Part shown: piece after piece, positions 38,600 through 50,581 of the stretch | Position numbering within the stretch: the stretch's first letter is position 1 | Layout: each line of letters begins with the position of its first letter | Assembly (NCBI RefSeq): GCF_000307165.1 | Contig: NC_018704.1 | Coordinates: 1,674,001 to 1,738,000 of the forward strand | Reading direction: 5' to 3' | DNA from: Amphibacillus xylanus NBRC 15112 | GTDB taxonomy: Bacteria; Bacillota; Bacilli; Bacillales; Amphibacillaceae | Length of the DNA stretch: 64,000 bases | Notes under the pieces: model-generated | The model's input: only the letters and a program-made list of their open reading frames with translations | Told to the model about the DNA's origin: nothing | Databases searched by the model: none | Made by a program: the position numbers and the translations under genes

Positions 38600-38640
38600 T
38601 TTTTGTATTTTATTTCGTTATCAGTAATGTGATTTTCTAG

Positions 38641-39420
38641 TTACAGCAACCCAACCATTTTTAACCCATAAAGAATGCCATCTTGGTCAACGTTCTTCGT
38701 TACATACTTTGCAACCTCTTTTACTACCGGCTCTCCATTACCCATAGCAACACTATTATGAACAGTTTTTAACATTTGAATATCATTTAAACCGTCTCCA
38801 AATGCATAAACATGCTCAGGTTTAATGTTTAATGCTTCGATAGCAGCCTGGATGCCAACTGCTTTCGATCCACCTTGAGGTAATACATCAACAGATAGCG
38901 GGTGCCAACGAACAAATTCAAATTCAGGATACTGTTTCTTATAGTATGCCTCATCTTTATCTTCAATAAAAAATAAAGTTTGGAGATAATTTTGGTCAAA
39001 GTCAATCACAGGTTCAAATGTTGGTTCAACATCTAATTTTAGTGTAGCTAAACTCTCTTCCATAAATGAGTGATGTTCTACATTCGAATGCATGCCTTCC
39101 GGAGTAAGAAAAACTGCTGGATGGCCCTTTTCTAAACCTTCTTGAGTGAGTTTAATTAATGCATTCTTATTTAATGGCTGTTTATAGACAACCTTTCCGT
39201 CAATTACGACGTATGATCCATTATAGCTAACAAAAGAATTGATCTTTAGTTCATCACGCAGTTTTTTATACATAAATGGTCCTCTACCAGTTGCTATTGC
39301 AACAATGTGTCCATCTGCATGTAGCTGTTCAATTGCCTTCTTCGTTGATGATGGTAATTTTTTATCATGATCTAACAACGTACCATCGATATCAAAAAAT
39401 ATTAATGCTTGGTTATTCAT
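38641..39420 (-). CDS. Cof-type HAD-IIB phosphatase
   Basis: 259-aa haloacid dehalogenase-family phosphatase. Motif I is IFFDIDGTLLD, motif II the TGR in AIATGRGPF, motif III the Lys in QGGSKAVGI and motif IV FGDGLNDIQML. A C2B cap lies between. Such enzymes dephosphorylate sugar phosphates, flavin or pyridoxal phosphate; the substrate is unknown. Start uncertain: ATG 39420 fits family alignment, ATG 39432 is closer to an AAGAAGGG site. Confidence 0.88.
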   Translation of the reverse strand: MNNQALIFFDIDGTLLDHDKKLPSSTKKAIEQLHADGHIVAIATGRGPFMYKKLRDELKINSFVSYNGSYVVIDGKVVYKQPLNKNALIKLTQEGLEKGHPAVFLTPEGMHSNVEHHSFMEESLATLKLDVEPTFEPVIDFDQNYLQTLFFIEDKDEAYYKKQYPEFEFVRWHPLSVDVLPQGGSKAVGIQAAIEALNIKPEHVYAFGDGLNDIQMLKTVHNSVAMGNGEPVVKEVAKYVTKNVDQDGILYGLKMVGLL

Positions 39421-39568
39421 TGATTGTCCCATACCCTTCTTCTCTATATTTAACGATTTCTAGTATAGCATAGGTTCTTATGAATTGCTGACTAGGCATA
39501 TTTATTTTTTATAATAGGCCGGTAATTGTTTCACTAAACGATTATAAGGGTGAGAGGAGGTGATCTAA

Positions 39569-39787
39569 GTGGCACAAGCTACAATGATTCAATCAAGACT
39601 ACAATTATACTTTGAAAAAGGTATTGATCAGGAAACTGGGGAAATGATCGTTAAATCAAAATCATTTAATAATGTGAAAACATCTGCAACACCTGATCAA
39701 TTACTGGATATTGCTGAGACACTAGCAGGATTACAGCAACATCCACTCCATGAGGTGCGTCGAAATGATGTCGCAACTATAGCATAA
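39569..39787 (+). CDS. DUF1659 protein
   Basis: 72-aa small protein beginning MAQATMIQSRLQLYFEKG, a DUF1659 pattern of unknown function. GTG start after a full GAGAGGAGGTGATC site, implying strong translation. It lies in a small-protein cluster with DUF2922 and YvrJ, a grouping common in Bacillaceae. Confidence 0.82.
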   Translation: MAQATMIQSRLQLYFEKGIDQETGEMIVKSKSFNNVKTSATPDQLLDIAETLAGLQQHPLHEVRRNDVATIA

Positions 39788-39826
39788 GATGAACATTTAC
39801 TCTTTTCTTAATAGGGGGTGAACGAC

Positions 39827-40039
39827 TTGAAAACGTTGGAATTAAAATTTACCAATCAAGAAGGACGAATTGTAACTTTGTCATTAGACGATCCGATTGA
39901 ACCAGTCGATCCAGAAGCAGTTCGTCAAGCAATGGATCAGATCATTGAAGCCAATGTGTTTTTATCAACAGGTGGCGATTTAGTTGGGAAACATAGCGCA
40001 AGAATTGTTGAACGAAATGTTGATGAAATTACTTGGTAA
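39827..40039 (+). CDS. DUF2922 protein
   Basis: 70-aa small protein LKTLELKFTNQEGRIVTLSLDD ... VDPEAVRQAMDQII, a DUF2922 family member of unknown function. TTG at 39827 is preferred because GGGGTG stands 6 nt upstream; the GTG at 39818 is part of that site. It follows DUF1659 by 39 bp. Confidence 0.82.
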   Translation: MKTLELKFTNQEGRIVTLSLDDPIEPVDPEAVRQAMDQIIEANVFLSTGGDLVGKHSARIVERNVDEITW

Positions 40040-40056
40040 TTAATTATGTATAAATG

Positions 40057-40084
40057 AAGAGGTAGATAAAATTATCTACCTCTT
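40057..40084 (+). terminator. Terminator after DUF2922
   Basis: Perfect stem AAGAGGTAGATAA / TTATCTACCTCTT with a very short loop and a T-rich flank. Confidence 0.85.
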
Positions 40085-40118
40085 TAATTCAAATACTTAG
40101 AGCTGAAAGGAGATCACT

Positions 40119-40277
40119 ATGAACGAACATTGGTTATCAATCATCACAGAAGTTGGTTTTCCAATTGCAGTCACCTTTTATTTACTGCATAGAATTGAAA
40201 CAAAGCTAAATACATTGATAGAGGCGATTACCATTCTTCCAGAAAAACTACTGATCAATTCAGCAGATAAGAGGTAG
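40119..40277 (+). CDS. YvrJ-family small membrane protein
   Basis: 52-aa protein from ATG 40119 (AAAGGAGATCACT upstream): MNEHWLSIITEVGFPIAVTF, one membrane helix, then HRIETKLNTLIEAI. The E-x-GFPI-x-V-x-x-YLL pattern is that of YvrJ proteins, which have no known function. It completes the DUF1659-DUF2922-YvrJ trio. Confidence 0.8.
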   Translation: MNEHWLSIITEVGFPIAVTFYLLHRIETKLNTLIEAITILPEKLLINSADKR

Positions 40278-40311
40278 TACGCTCATTAAATATATTTAAT
40301 CGTATCAAACT

Positions 40312-40342
40312 GATTGATTTTTTTGAAAAATCAATCTTTTTT
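40312..40342 (+). terminator. Terminator after yvrJ
   Basis: GATTGATTTTT / AAAAATCAATC stem followed by T6. Confidence 0.88.
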
Positions 40343-40343
40343 G

Positions 40344-40372
40344 TTGCTGAAATTTTGCAACCAAGCTATAAT
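40344..40372 (+). promoter_or_regulatory. metA promoter
   Basis: TTGCTG (40344-40349), 17-bp spacer, TATAAT (40367-40372). The space to the metA start (44 bp) is too small for an S-box or T-box leader, so control by SAM or Met-tRNA at the leader is not present. Confidence 0.7.
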
Positions 40373-40416
40373 AAACGTTAACGACTTTTGATGGACGCTC
40401 ATAAGGAGGGAAGAAG

Positions 40417-41322
40417 ATGCCGATTAATGTGCCCAAGCAGCTTCCAGCTCGTGCAATATTAGAGAAAGAGAATATTTTTTTAATGGAAACAGATCGAGCA
40501 ACGACTCAAGATATTCGTCCATTAAAAATATTAATATTAAATCTTATGCCGGATAAGGAACGCACTGAAACCCAATTATTACGCTTGTTAAGTAATTCAC
40601 CACTCCAAGTGATGGTGGATTTTATTCATACTGAAACATATCAATCAAAAAATGTCCAAAAATCACATTTAGAAAAATTTTATTTAACCTTTTCCGATAT
40701 TAAATCAAAACGTTATGATGGCTTAATTATTACGGGGGCTCCTGTTGAACATTTAAAATTTGAAGAGGTTGATTATTGGAATGAACTCGTAAACATTATG
40801 GAATGGAGTAAAACACACGTCACGTCTAGCTTGTACATTTGTTGGGGAGCACAGGCTGCACTCTATTATCATTATGGAATTAATAAATTCGAACGAGACA
40901 AGAAGATTAGTGGTATCTATGTACAAAGGTTAATAAATCCAACAAATAAACTAGTACGTGGTTTAAATGATGTCTTTAGAGTTCCGCATTCTAGATATAC
41001 GGATTCAGATTATCAAGCCATCGCACAACATCATGATTTAACAATATTAGATGAATCTGATGAAGCAGGACCATTGTTAATCGTATCAAATGATGAAAAA
41101 AATGTGATGATTACAGGGCACATTGAATATGATGCTGATTCATTACTTAGAGAATACGAGCGTGATTTGGCGAAAGGCATAACGATTCATCCGCCGCACA
41201 ACTATTTTCCAAATAATGATCCAAATCAGGCTCCAATCAATTATTGGCGCTCTGAAGCCTATTTAATATTTTCGAACTGGTTAAATTATTTTGTCTATCA
41301 AGAAACACCATATACATGGTAA
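40417..41322 (+). CDS. metA: Homoserine O-acetyltransferase (MetA type)
   Basis: 301-aa enzyme of the MetA glutamine-amidotransferase-like fold that acylates homoserine for methionine synthesis. Cys142 (YICWGAQA), His235 and Glu237 (GHIEYD) form the catalytic set. Residue 111 is Glu (GAPVEHLKFEEV); in characterised MetA, Glu111 gives acetyl-CoA specificity and Gly111 succinyl-CoA, so this one should be an acetyltransferase despite the succinyl name often attached. AAGGAGG precedes ATG. Confidence 0.94.
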   Translation: MPINVPKQLPARAILEKENIFLMETDRATTQDIRPLKILILNLMPDKERTETQLLRLLSNSPLQVMVDFIHTETYQSKNVQKSHLEKFYLTFSDIKSKRYDGLIITGAPVEHLKFEEVDYWNELVNIMEWSKTHVTSSLYICWGAQAALYYHYGINKFERDKKISGIYVQRLINPTNKLVRGLNDVFRVPHSRYTDSDYQAIAQHHDLTILDESDEAGPLLIVSNDEKNVMITGHIEYDADSLLREYERDLAKGITIHPPHNYFPNNDPNQAPINYWRSEAYLIFSNWLNYFVYQETPYTW

Positions 41323-41357
41323 AAGGGGAGCCGTTATATTTCATTGGCTCCCCTTTT
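41321..41357. terminator. Shared terminator of metA and the atp operon
   Basis: AAAAGGGGAGCC / GGCTCCCCTTTT with T runs in both directions, between convergent metA and atpC. Confidence 0.94.
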
Positions 41358-41375
41358 AATTATTTACTTTGTAAA

Positions 41376-41822
41376 TCAAGGCGTTTCTTCATCTTCTAAA
41401 TGAAGACTAACTTCAATTCGAACTAATGAACGACGTAACGTAACCTGAAGGCTTCTCATTTGAACTTCTTCAGCAGCTTCAAGAGCGGCTTCTGCTTCGC
41501 GTCGATCTTGCTCAGCACGTTCTAAGTCAATTTCATCAGGTCGTTGTGCGATAGTTGTATAAATATCTACATCAGTACCATTAATTTCGACAATACCATT
41601 GAAAACGGCTAACTTTTTTTCAATACCATTATTAAAAATGCGGAGAATTCCCTCACCTAATACAGTTGAAACTGGTTCATGTCGAGGTAATACTCCTAGA
41701 TCTCCGTCAATACAACGCATGATCAACATATCTGCTTCTTCAACAAATTTCACACCTCGAGGTGTCGTTATTGTTAGGTTAATTTTTTCACGATTGACTA
41801 ACTCAGTCTGTTGTTCAGACAT
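41376..41822 (-). CDS. atpC: ATP synthase F1 subunit epsilon
   Basis: 148-aa central-stalk subunit: N-terminal beta sandwich (EKINLTITTPRGVKFVEEADML ... GVLPRHEPVSTVLGEG) and C-terminal helical hairpin (DLERAEQDRREAEAALEAAEE) that can inhibit ATP hydrolysis. It runs about 15 residues longer than usual, with an acidic tail. Start ATG 41822 after AGGTGA, adjoining the atpD stop; the frame extends three codons upstream from a poor start. Confidence 0.93.
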   Translation of the reverse strand: MSEQQTELVNREKINLTITTPRGVKFVEEADMLIMRCIDGDLGVLPRHEPVSTVLGEGILRIFNNGIEKKLAVFNGIVEINGTDVDIYTTIAQRPDEIDLERAEQDRREAEAALEAAEEVQMRSLQVTLRRSLVRIEVSLHLEDEETP

Positions 41823-41823
41823 A

Positions 41824-43239
<1,416 letters not shown>

Positions 43240-44097
43240 TTATTTACTTAAAAAATTTGCACTACCTACAATTTCGCTAAGTTCTTGTGTGATAGCTGCC
43301 TGGCGTTTTCGGTTATACATACTAGTTAAGTCTTTAATGAGATCTGATGCATTATTACCTGCAGCGTCCATATTAACCATTCGAGCTGCTTGTTCACTCG
43401 TATGCGATTCAGAAAATGCTCTAAAAAGACTCATATGCAGATATAATGGCATCACTTGATCAATAAATGTTGCTAAATCTGGCTCATATTTCTTTTCATT
43501 GTTTCGGTTATTATCTTCTAGCTCAACCCCAGTTGCGACTGGAAGTAATCGCTCAACATGCGGAATATAACTTAACACATTTTCAAAGCGCGTATATGCA
43601 ACAAATACTTCATCCACTTCACCAGACAAGTAGAGATCCGATAACCATTTTGCAAGGTTTTCGGTTCCGTAATAGACTTGTGAATCTGCAATGTCTGTAA
43701 TTTTACGGATAATATTTTTTTCTCTCTTTTTTAAATAATCATTACCTTTAGATCCTACTACAAGTATCTTTTCATTCTTGCCATTATTCATATGTTTTAT
43801 CGATTCAGACAAAATGTTTGCGTTATAGCTTCCTGAAAGACCACGATCACTTGTAATAATGATATATAATGTATTTTTAACTTTTCTTTCATAATAAAAC
43901 GGGTGTGTCTCTACTTCTTCTAGATTCCCTATTTCCTCAACTACACGTTTCAAATTCCCGTAGATAGGACGGACACCTTCCAACTGCCTTCTAGCTTTTT
44001 GCAACTTCGTGGAGGCGACCATATCCATCGCTCTAATAATTTGTTCTGTAGAGCGAACGTTTTCGATTCTTTGCTTAATATCTCTCATCGAAGTCAC
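43240..44097 (-). CDS. atpG: ATP synthase F1 subunit gamma
   Basis: 285-aa rotor subunit: N-terminal helix MRDIKQRIENVRSTEQIIRAMDMVASTKL, a Rossmann-like centre (IIITSDRGLSGSYNANI) and C-terminal helix RKRQAAITQELSEIVGSANFL. GTG start at 44097 with AGGAGG 7 nt upstream; the ATG inside the spacer is followed at once by TGA. Confidence 0.96.
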   Translation of the reverse strand: MTSMRDIKQRIENVRSTEQIIRAMDMVASTKLQKARRQLEGVRPIYGNLKRVVEEIGNLEEVETHPFYYERKVKNTLYIIITSDRGLSGSYNANILSESIKHMNNGKNEKILVVGSKGNDYLKKREKNIIRKITDIADSQVYYGTENLAKWLSDLYLSGEVDEVFVAYTRFENVLSYIPHVERLLPVATGVELEDNNRNNEKKYEPDLATFIDQVMPLYLHMSLFRAFSESHTSEQAARMVNMDAAGNNASDLIKDLTSMYNRKRQAAITQELSEIVGSANFLSK

Positions 44098-44112
44098 ATC
44101 GGTACCTCCTTA

Positions 44113-46147
<2,035 letters not shown>

Positions 46148-46160
<13 letters not shown>

Positions 46161-46702
46161 TGCGTGTCCTCCAACTTAGCTAATGTTTCCTCAAAAATCT
46201 TCTCTTGAGTTTCATCATCTATGTTTTGAGTGATATATTTCTCGGCCATTAGAGAGGCAAGTTCAATAATATAGAGGCGTGATTCTTCTTTAAGTCGAGC
46301 TTTCTCTTTTGAAATGCTCTCCATCGAACGTGCTTTTAATTCTTGAGCTTCTTTCCTTGCTGCCTCAATAATAGTTTTACCTTCTTCTTCAGCAGCGAGG
46401 CGTGCAGCCTCAAAAATTTCAACTCGTTCTTTATCGATTTCTTGTAGTTTTTTGTCATATTCTGCAATGAGTTTATTACCTTTGGCCATCACAGCCTCTG
46501 ATTCAGTTATCTTACTCTGAATACGTTCAGCACGATTTTGCAAAAATTGTTTAACGGGATTATAAAGAAGCCAACCTAATATGACTGATAATAAAATACC
46601 GTTAAATAGTTGAATACCCATATCAAAAAATGTTTGCAAATCTAAACCAAAAACGCGACCATCAGGAGCTGTTTGAGCCAAAAGTGATACCATATTAAGC
46701 AA
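46148..46702 (-). CDS. atpF: ATP synthase F0 subunit b
   Basis: 184-aa peripheral stalk protein: one membrane helix (FNGILLSVILGWLLYNPVKQFL) followed by a long charged coiled coil (RAERIQSKITESEAVMAKGN onward). TTG start at 46702 after AGGAGG; the ATG at 46693 is too far from the site. Confidence 0.94.
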
Positions 46703-46747
46703 TTAAAATAGCCTCCTTTCGCTCTGTTCAGTCACATACATTTCTGC

Positions 46748-47023
46748 TTAACCTAAGTAGTTAAGTAGAATTGTAACAAGTGGGTTAGCGAATAACATGA
46801 TGATCGCGATTAAGAGACCATAAATACCAGAAGTTTCAGCTAAAGCTAAACCAACAAACATTGTTGTACGAATTGAGTCCTCAGCTTCAGGTTGTCTAGC
46901 GATTGATTCTAAAGCTTGTGAGGCGATTTTCGCCTGTCCAAATGTTGTAGTAACACCGTTTAATAGTGCGATTGCTGCTGCGATGTGTGCGATTGCGATT
47001 ACAAATGCTAATGGATCTTGCAT
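46748..47023 (-). CDS. atpE: ATP synthase F0 subunit c, sodium-type ligand set
   Basis: 91-aa proteolipid of the rotor ring. Start at ATG 47023 with GGAGGA 7 nt upstream; the codon at 47038 is inside the ribosome site. The ion site is Glu63 in LALAETSGIYGLL. Gln30, Glu63, Thr64, Ser65 and Tyr68 align with the Na+ ligands Gln32, Glu65, Ser66, Thr67 and Tyr70 of Ilyobacter tartaricus without gaps. The helix-packing motif GxGxGxG on helix 1 is replaced by G23-V-T-T-T-F-G29. Na+ coupling is inferred from residues only. Confidence 0.95.
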   Translation of the reverse strand: MQDPLAFVIAIAHIAAAIALLNGVTTTFGQAKIASQALESIARQPEAEDSIRTTMFVGLALAETSGIYGLLIAIIMLFANPLVTILLNYLG

Positions 47024-47097
47024 GTTTAATTCCTCCAATTCAATTCTGAATAATTTTTTTTGAATTATTTATGTCATATATGTATGAACAACGTTTG

Positions 47098-47775
47098 CTA
47101 ATCTGCAGCTGTTTTAACATACATTAGACTTAAAATAACAAAGATATACGTTTGCAAAGCACCAATGATTACGTCAAAGAATGCATGGAGTAATGACGGA
47201 ATTCCAAATTGGACCAACATTGGAGTCAATGCGTAATATAGCGTAATGATTATCGTTCCTGATAACATGTTACCAAATAGACGGAAACTTAATGAAACAG
47301 GCTTGGCCAATTCCCCAATTAAGTTCATCGGAAAGAAGACAAAATGCGGTTCGAAAAACTCCTTAAGGTAATCGCCTTTACGGTGCTTAAAGCCCATGTA
47401 GAACATTAATACTAAACTTACAAAGGCAATAGCAAACGTGGTTGCCCAATCAGCAGTTGGTGGTCTAAGTCCAAAAATACTGAGTAGAGCCGACCATAAC
47501 AGGAACATAAATACCATGAAAAACCAAGGAGCAATATAGGAAAGTTTTTCACCTACTGTGCTTTTGACAAAATTTTCGAAGATTTCAACAACTGCTTCAA
47601 TCGCATTTTGGAAGCCACTAGGTACTTCTTTAAAATTCCGAAGCTTAATTCGAGCAATGATAGCTACGACAATTAGGAACAGCATAATAAACCAAGTATT
47701 GACGATAGTTTCAGTAATCCAAAATTCATGACCGAAGATTTCTATACTCTTTAGATTTTCTATTTCTAAACCCAA
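47098..47775 (-). CDS. atpB: ATP synthase F0 subunit a
   Basis: 225-aa stator channel subunit with five or six helices. The essential Arg lies in PVSLSFRLFGNMLSG, and the C-terminal helix is DVIIGALQTYIFVILSLMYVKTAAD. TTG start at 47775 is preferred because GGTGAT stands 6 nt upstream; the longer frame to 47805 has no ribosome site. Confidence 0.93.
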   Translation of the reverse strand: MGLEIENLKSIEIFGHEFWITETIVNTWFIMLFLIVVAIIARIKLRNFKEVPSGFQNAIEAVVEIFENFVKSTVGEKLSYIAPWFFMVFMFLLWSALLSIFGLRPPTADWATTFAIAFVSLVLMFYMGFKHRKGDYLKEFFEPHFVFFPMNLIGELAKPVSLSFRLFGNMLSGTIIITLYYALTPMLVQFGIPSLLHAFFDVIIGALQTYIFVILSLMYVKTAAD

Positions 47776-47811
47776 TCTCTCATCACCACCTGTCTTGAAA
47801 ATCAATTTAGA

Positions 47812-48183
47812 TTAATTTTTAGTTGTAGACCTAATTGTATAAACAGCTATTTGGAATGAAATAATACCTACCGCTACACCCCACAAACTGATTTGAGGCA
47901 CAACTGCTCCTAGAAAAAGCACAACACCAGAGAGTAATAATCTAAGAACATGCTGGATTGTAACATAGTTGCCTGCGGTTTTCTTTTCCATCTTCAGTGC
48001 TTTATTGACGGCAGATTCCAGGAGAAATACTTTAGCAATACTTACGGCAGAGCCTAGTGCGGCTCCAAATAAAAATGGAAGGAAATCTAAAGAGCGGTGG
48101 TAAATGACTGAACCCAATGTACTAATAATTGAAATGATTATGATCGTTATAATCATTTTTTTGGCTAAACTAGACAGTTTCAT
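47812..48183 (-). CDS. atpI: ATP synthase subunit I
   Basis: 123-aa four-helix membrane protein of the AtpI family, which helps assemble the c ring. Hydrophobic segments cover about residues 9-29, 33-50, 78-95 and 100-117. It sits in its usual place between atpZ and atpB. Confidence 0.82.
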   Translation of the reverse strand: MKLSSLAKKMIITIIIISIISTLGSVIYHRSLDFLPFLFGAALGSAVSIAKVFLLESAVNKALKMEKKTAGNYVTIQHVLRLLLSGVVLFLGAVVPQISLWGVAVGIISFQIAVYTIRSTTKN

Positions 48184-48224
48184 GATACCTCTCTTCCCTA
48201 TAATCTTTCACTGGTTGTTATCAA

Positions 48225-48458
48225 TTATTCTTTCGGGAAATTAAATAAAGATTTAAGTGCTGCTCCTGCACCTAGAAGAGAAAAAACTAATAACAACCAT
48301 GGTGACGTACCGAATAGGTTGTCTAAGTATTTCCCCATAAAGACACCAATCAATATCGTCGTTCCTATTGTTACGCCTATTTGTGAGAAGTACGTTAACG
48401 TTCGCATCATTTCATTTTTTTTAGGGCGCTGCTTATTCCCATTATTATGTGTACTCAA
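48225..48458 (-). CDS. atpZ: AtpZ/AtpI-family assembly protein
   Basis: 77-aa two-helix protein (TYFSQIGVTIGTTILIGVFMGKYLDNLFG then PWLLLVFSLLGAGAALKSLF), the AtpZ pattern. TTG start at 48458 with GGAGGT 7 nt upstream. AtpZ with AtpI is thought to support c-ring assembly or Mg2+/Ca2+ supply. First gene of the atp operon. Confidence 0.85.
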   Translation of the reverse strand: MSTHNNGNKQRPKKNEMMRTLTYFSQIGVTIGTTILIGVFMGKYLDNLFGTSPWLLLVFSLLGAGAALKSLFNFPKE

Positions 48459-48533
48459 GTTAACGACCTCCCCGCTTAAAAACATGGCATCCTAAAAATA
48501 AACAGTTTTGGATACCATGTTTCGCCTGTGAAA

Positions 48534-48563
48534 ATGGTATCATAAAATTTTAGAAAGTGTCAA
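48534..48563 (-). promoter_or_regulatory. Promoter of the atp operon
   Basis: On the minus strand TTGACA (48558-48563) with an extended -10 TGA-TACCAT (TACCAT at 48534-48539), spacer 18. A leader hairpin GATACCAT/ATGGTATC (48511-48541) overlaps the -10. The ISLre2 element ends about 80 bp upstream of the -35. Confidence 0.6.
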
Positions 48564-48645
48564 GAAATAAGCCGATTTCGTTTGAGTCAAGTATTTGTAG
48601 GCAATTTTTTCTACGTTAATAATGAAAGCGGATTCATCATTTTAA

Positions 48646-50081
48646 GGTGACCCCTTGATAAAGTTTTTGCCTTTTTTAAAAACCAGATAACTCCTTTAAC
48701 ACGTTGTATATCGGAATATTTGCCTTTCCTTTTAGGTACATAAGATTGTCTCTGGTAACCTGACCAATGGTTCTTTTAACCTTTTCTTTATAATGTCTTG
48801 GTGGTTTCTTTTCCAGCTCGATTTCTGTCCATTTATCTATTCGCCCGAATAAAGTCTTTAGGGACAAATTATCCAAGAAGGCCACTAATGCAGTGCCCAT
48901 GGCACTTACACCTTTATCCGACCAACTACGGCCATTTTTTAGTCTTTTGGCAAACACACTCATGGTTCCCTCTGCGCTTCCCATTGGACGCATACCAGTT
49001 GTATCAATTCCCTGTTCTTTTAACCATATTCTATAATCTCCCAATGCTTCTGGATATTTTTCTAATTGGCGGATAAACGACACAAGTCGTTCCTCCTTCT
49101 CCTCATCCTCAAGCGTTCCTACGGCACTGTTAAGCTCTGTTAAGAACGTTTTGTATTTGTATGCCGCAAGGGCTTTACGAATGGACCGATAACGAGGATG
49201 CTTACTGAATATACTCTTAACCTCTCGTGCCACATGAAAGCGATCAAGAGAAAAGAATACACGACCTTTAAAATACTCACGACAGGATGTAATCCAGTTG
49301 GCACCATCTCCATTTATAACCAGCTTGTGAAAAGTCGGGTCATATTCGAAGTTTTCAATTAGAAAGTCCTCAAAAGCCTCCCAAAAGGGTTGCTTTCCTT
49401 TGTGAATAAAATGACGTTTGTTCTTAAGGCTAACCCGTTTTCCATTGACTTCCCATCCTTGATGGACAGCTGCTATTTTCTCTTCTTTTCCCTTTTTCCA
49501 TTTACCTTGGCGTTTTACAAATAAACCATCTACTTCTACAAATAAGACGGGTTGGAGTATAGGTTCACGCTTTTTAGGTTTACACGTAACCTCTAATAGG
49601 TGTTGACGAATTGCCTCATGACTGATAACCCGGTAACCTAATAGAGTTTGTAATGTATTAGCTGCATTTCGATAGGAGCGACCCTTAACAGCTAGCTCAA
49701 TGGCAGCTTCCTCAATCAATGGACTAAAAGAACCGGCCTCCTCAAACTCTAGATAACGATCAAGAAGATAGACATATTCCCCAGTTGATCGGTCAAGGTA
49801 ATAATTGCGATATAATTCAATCTCACCAAAGAGACTAGCTATATTAAACTTTCTTTTATCAATAAGACGATAGCGCTTTTTATCACGTTCATCGGCAATC
49901 TGTTGGTCCATATCCTCCAAGACCTGTTTCATAACGAAACCAAAGGTTTCTTGTAATTGTCTCCAAACCAATTGCTCAATTTGTTTTAAATTTGGGTATT
50001 TTATGATATTCTTTTCCATGAGGGATTCTCCTTTCGGTAATGGTGTTTTAGTCGACTATCATTTTACCAAGGAGTGTCCCT
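48646..50081 (-). mobile_element. ISLre2-family insertion sequence
   Basis: About 1.44 kb around a complete UPF0236 transposase. Imperfect inverted ends: GGTGACCCCTTGATAAAG on the left (from 48646) and, on the bottom strand at the right (to 50081), GGGACACTCCTTGGTAAAAT. The exact outer bases and a target duplication could not be resolved by eye. Confidence 0.82.
48676..50019 (-). CDS. ISLre2-family transposase (UPF0236)
   Basis: 447-aa transposase. N-terminal helical domain, YRNYYLDRSTGEYVYLLDRYLE motif, then the catalytic core with VEVDGLFVKRQGKWKKGKEEK, VINGDGANWITSC and FFSLDRFHVAREVKS, and GTMSVFAKRLKNGRSWSDKG near the end. AAGGAGAATCC precedes the start. The frame is intact. Confidence 0.93.
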   Translation of the reverse strand: MEKNIIKYPNLKQIEQLVWRQLQETFGFVMKQVLEDMDQQIADERDKKRYRLIDKRKFNIASLFGEIELYRNYYLDRSTGEYVYLLDRYLEFEEAGSFSPLIEEAAIELAVKGRSYRNAANTLQTLLGYRVISHEAIRQHLLEVTCKPKKREPILQPVLFVEVDGLFVKRQGKWKKGKEEKIAAVHQGWEVNGKRVSLKNKRHFIHKGKQPFWEAFEDFLIENFEYDPTFHKLVINGDGANWITSCREYFKGRVFFSLDRFHVAREVKSIFSKHPRYRSIRKALAAYKYKTFLTELNSAVGTLEDEEKEERLVSFIRQLEKYPEALGDYRIWLKEQGIDTTGMRPMGSAEGTMSVFAKRLKNGRSWSDKGVSAMGTALVAFLDNLSLKTLFGRIDKWTEIELEKKPPRHYKEKVKRTIGQVTRDNLMYLKGKANIPIYNVLKELSGF

Positions 50082-50128
50082 TTTTTCATGACTTTTGCTT
50101 TGTTTCCTACCGCGCTATCGCTTGCTGG

Positions 50129-50160
50129 CCCCTTCACTTAGTGAAGGGGTTAATATATTT
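50129..50160 (+). other. Isolated hairpin in the ISLre2-csp gap
   Basis: CCCCTTCAC / GTGAAGGGG hairpin followed by a T-rich tract, terminator-like. It is the only clear structure in the AT-rich stretch 50082-50427; no gene was found there on either strand. Confidence 0.6.
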
Positions 50161-50427
50161 TTGCGCCCACAATAATTTTACTCATACGCCGATTTCCAAA
50201 GGCTAACAGTAATCTTTTTATTTCCATTTTGATTTTGATAACGTTCGCAAATTTCGCCCGTTTATCTTAGTTTTAACACATATCTAATTATTTTTTTAAA
50301 AAAAGTTTTTTTGTGAAAAGGATATGAAAATTCGCCTTAATCATTGATAACTCATGGCTTTTATTGCTTTTTTAACTATGAGATATTGCTTCATTTTAGA
50401 TTCAGGATACTTTTAACGGAGAAAGGC

Positions 50428-50456
50428 TTGCATTTAAAACATATGCTTGCTATAAT
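50428..50456 (+). promoter_or_regulatory. Promoter of the cold shock gene
   Basis: TTGCAT (50428-50433), 17-bp spacer, TATAAT (50451-50456). This gives a 5' leader of about 120 nt with a hairpin GTGTGG/CCACAC (50549-50565) immediately before the GGAGG site, as expected for a temperature-responsive cold-shock leader. Confidence 0.75.
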
Positions 50457-50581
50457 GAACTTAGCTATTTTGTTCGACAAAACACTTCAAGTAACTGACA
50501 TCGTGAAAGTTTTCGTTTTGATGCTTGAGCAAGAATAGTAATACATGTGTGTGGATATACCACACTAGGAGGAAAAGTAAT

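Noticed and set aside
50230-50250. CcpA site in the ISLre2-csp gap
   Set aside because: TGATAACGTTCGCA has two mismatches at conserved positions and no gene start is near.
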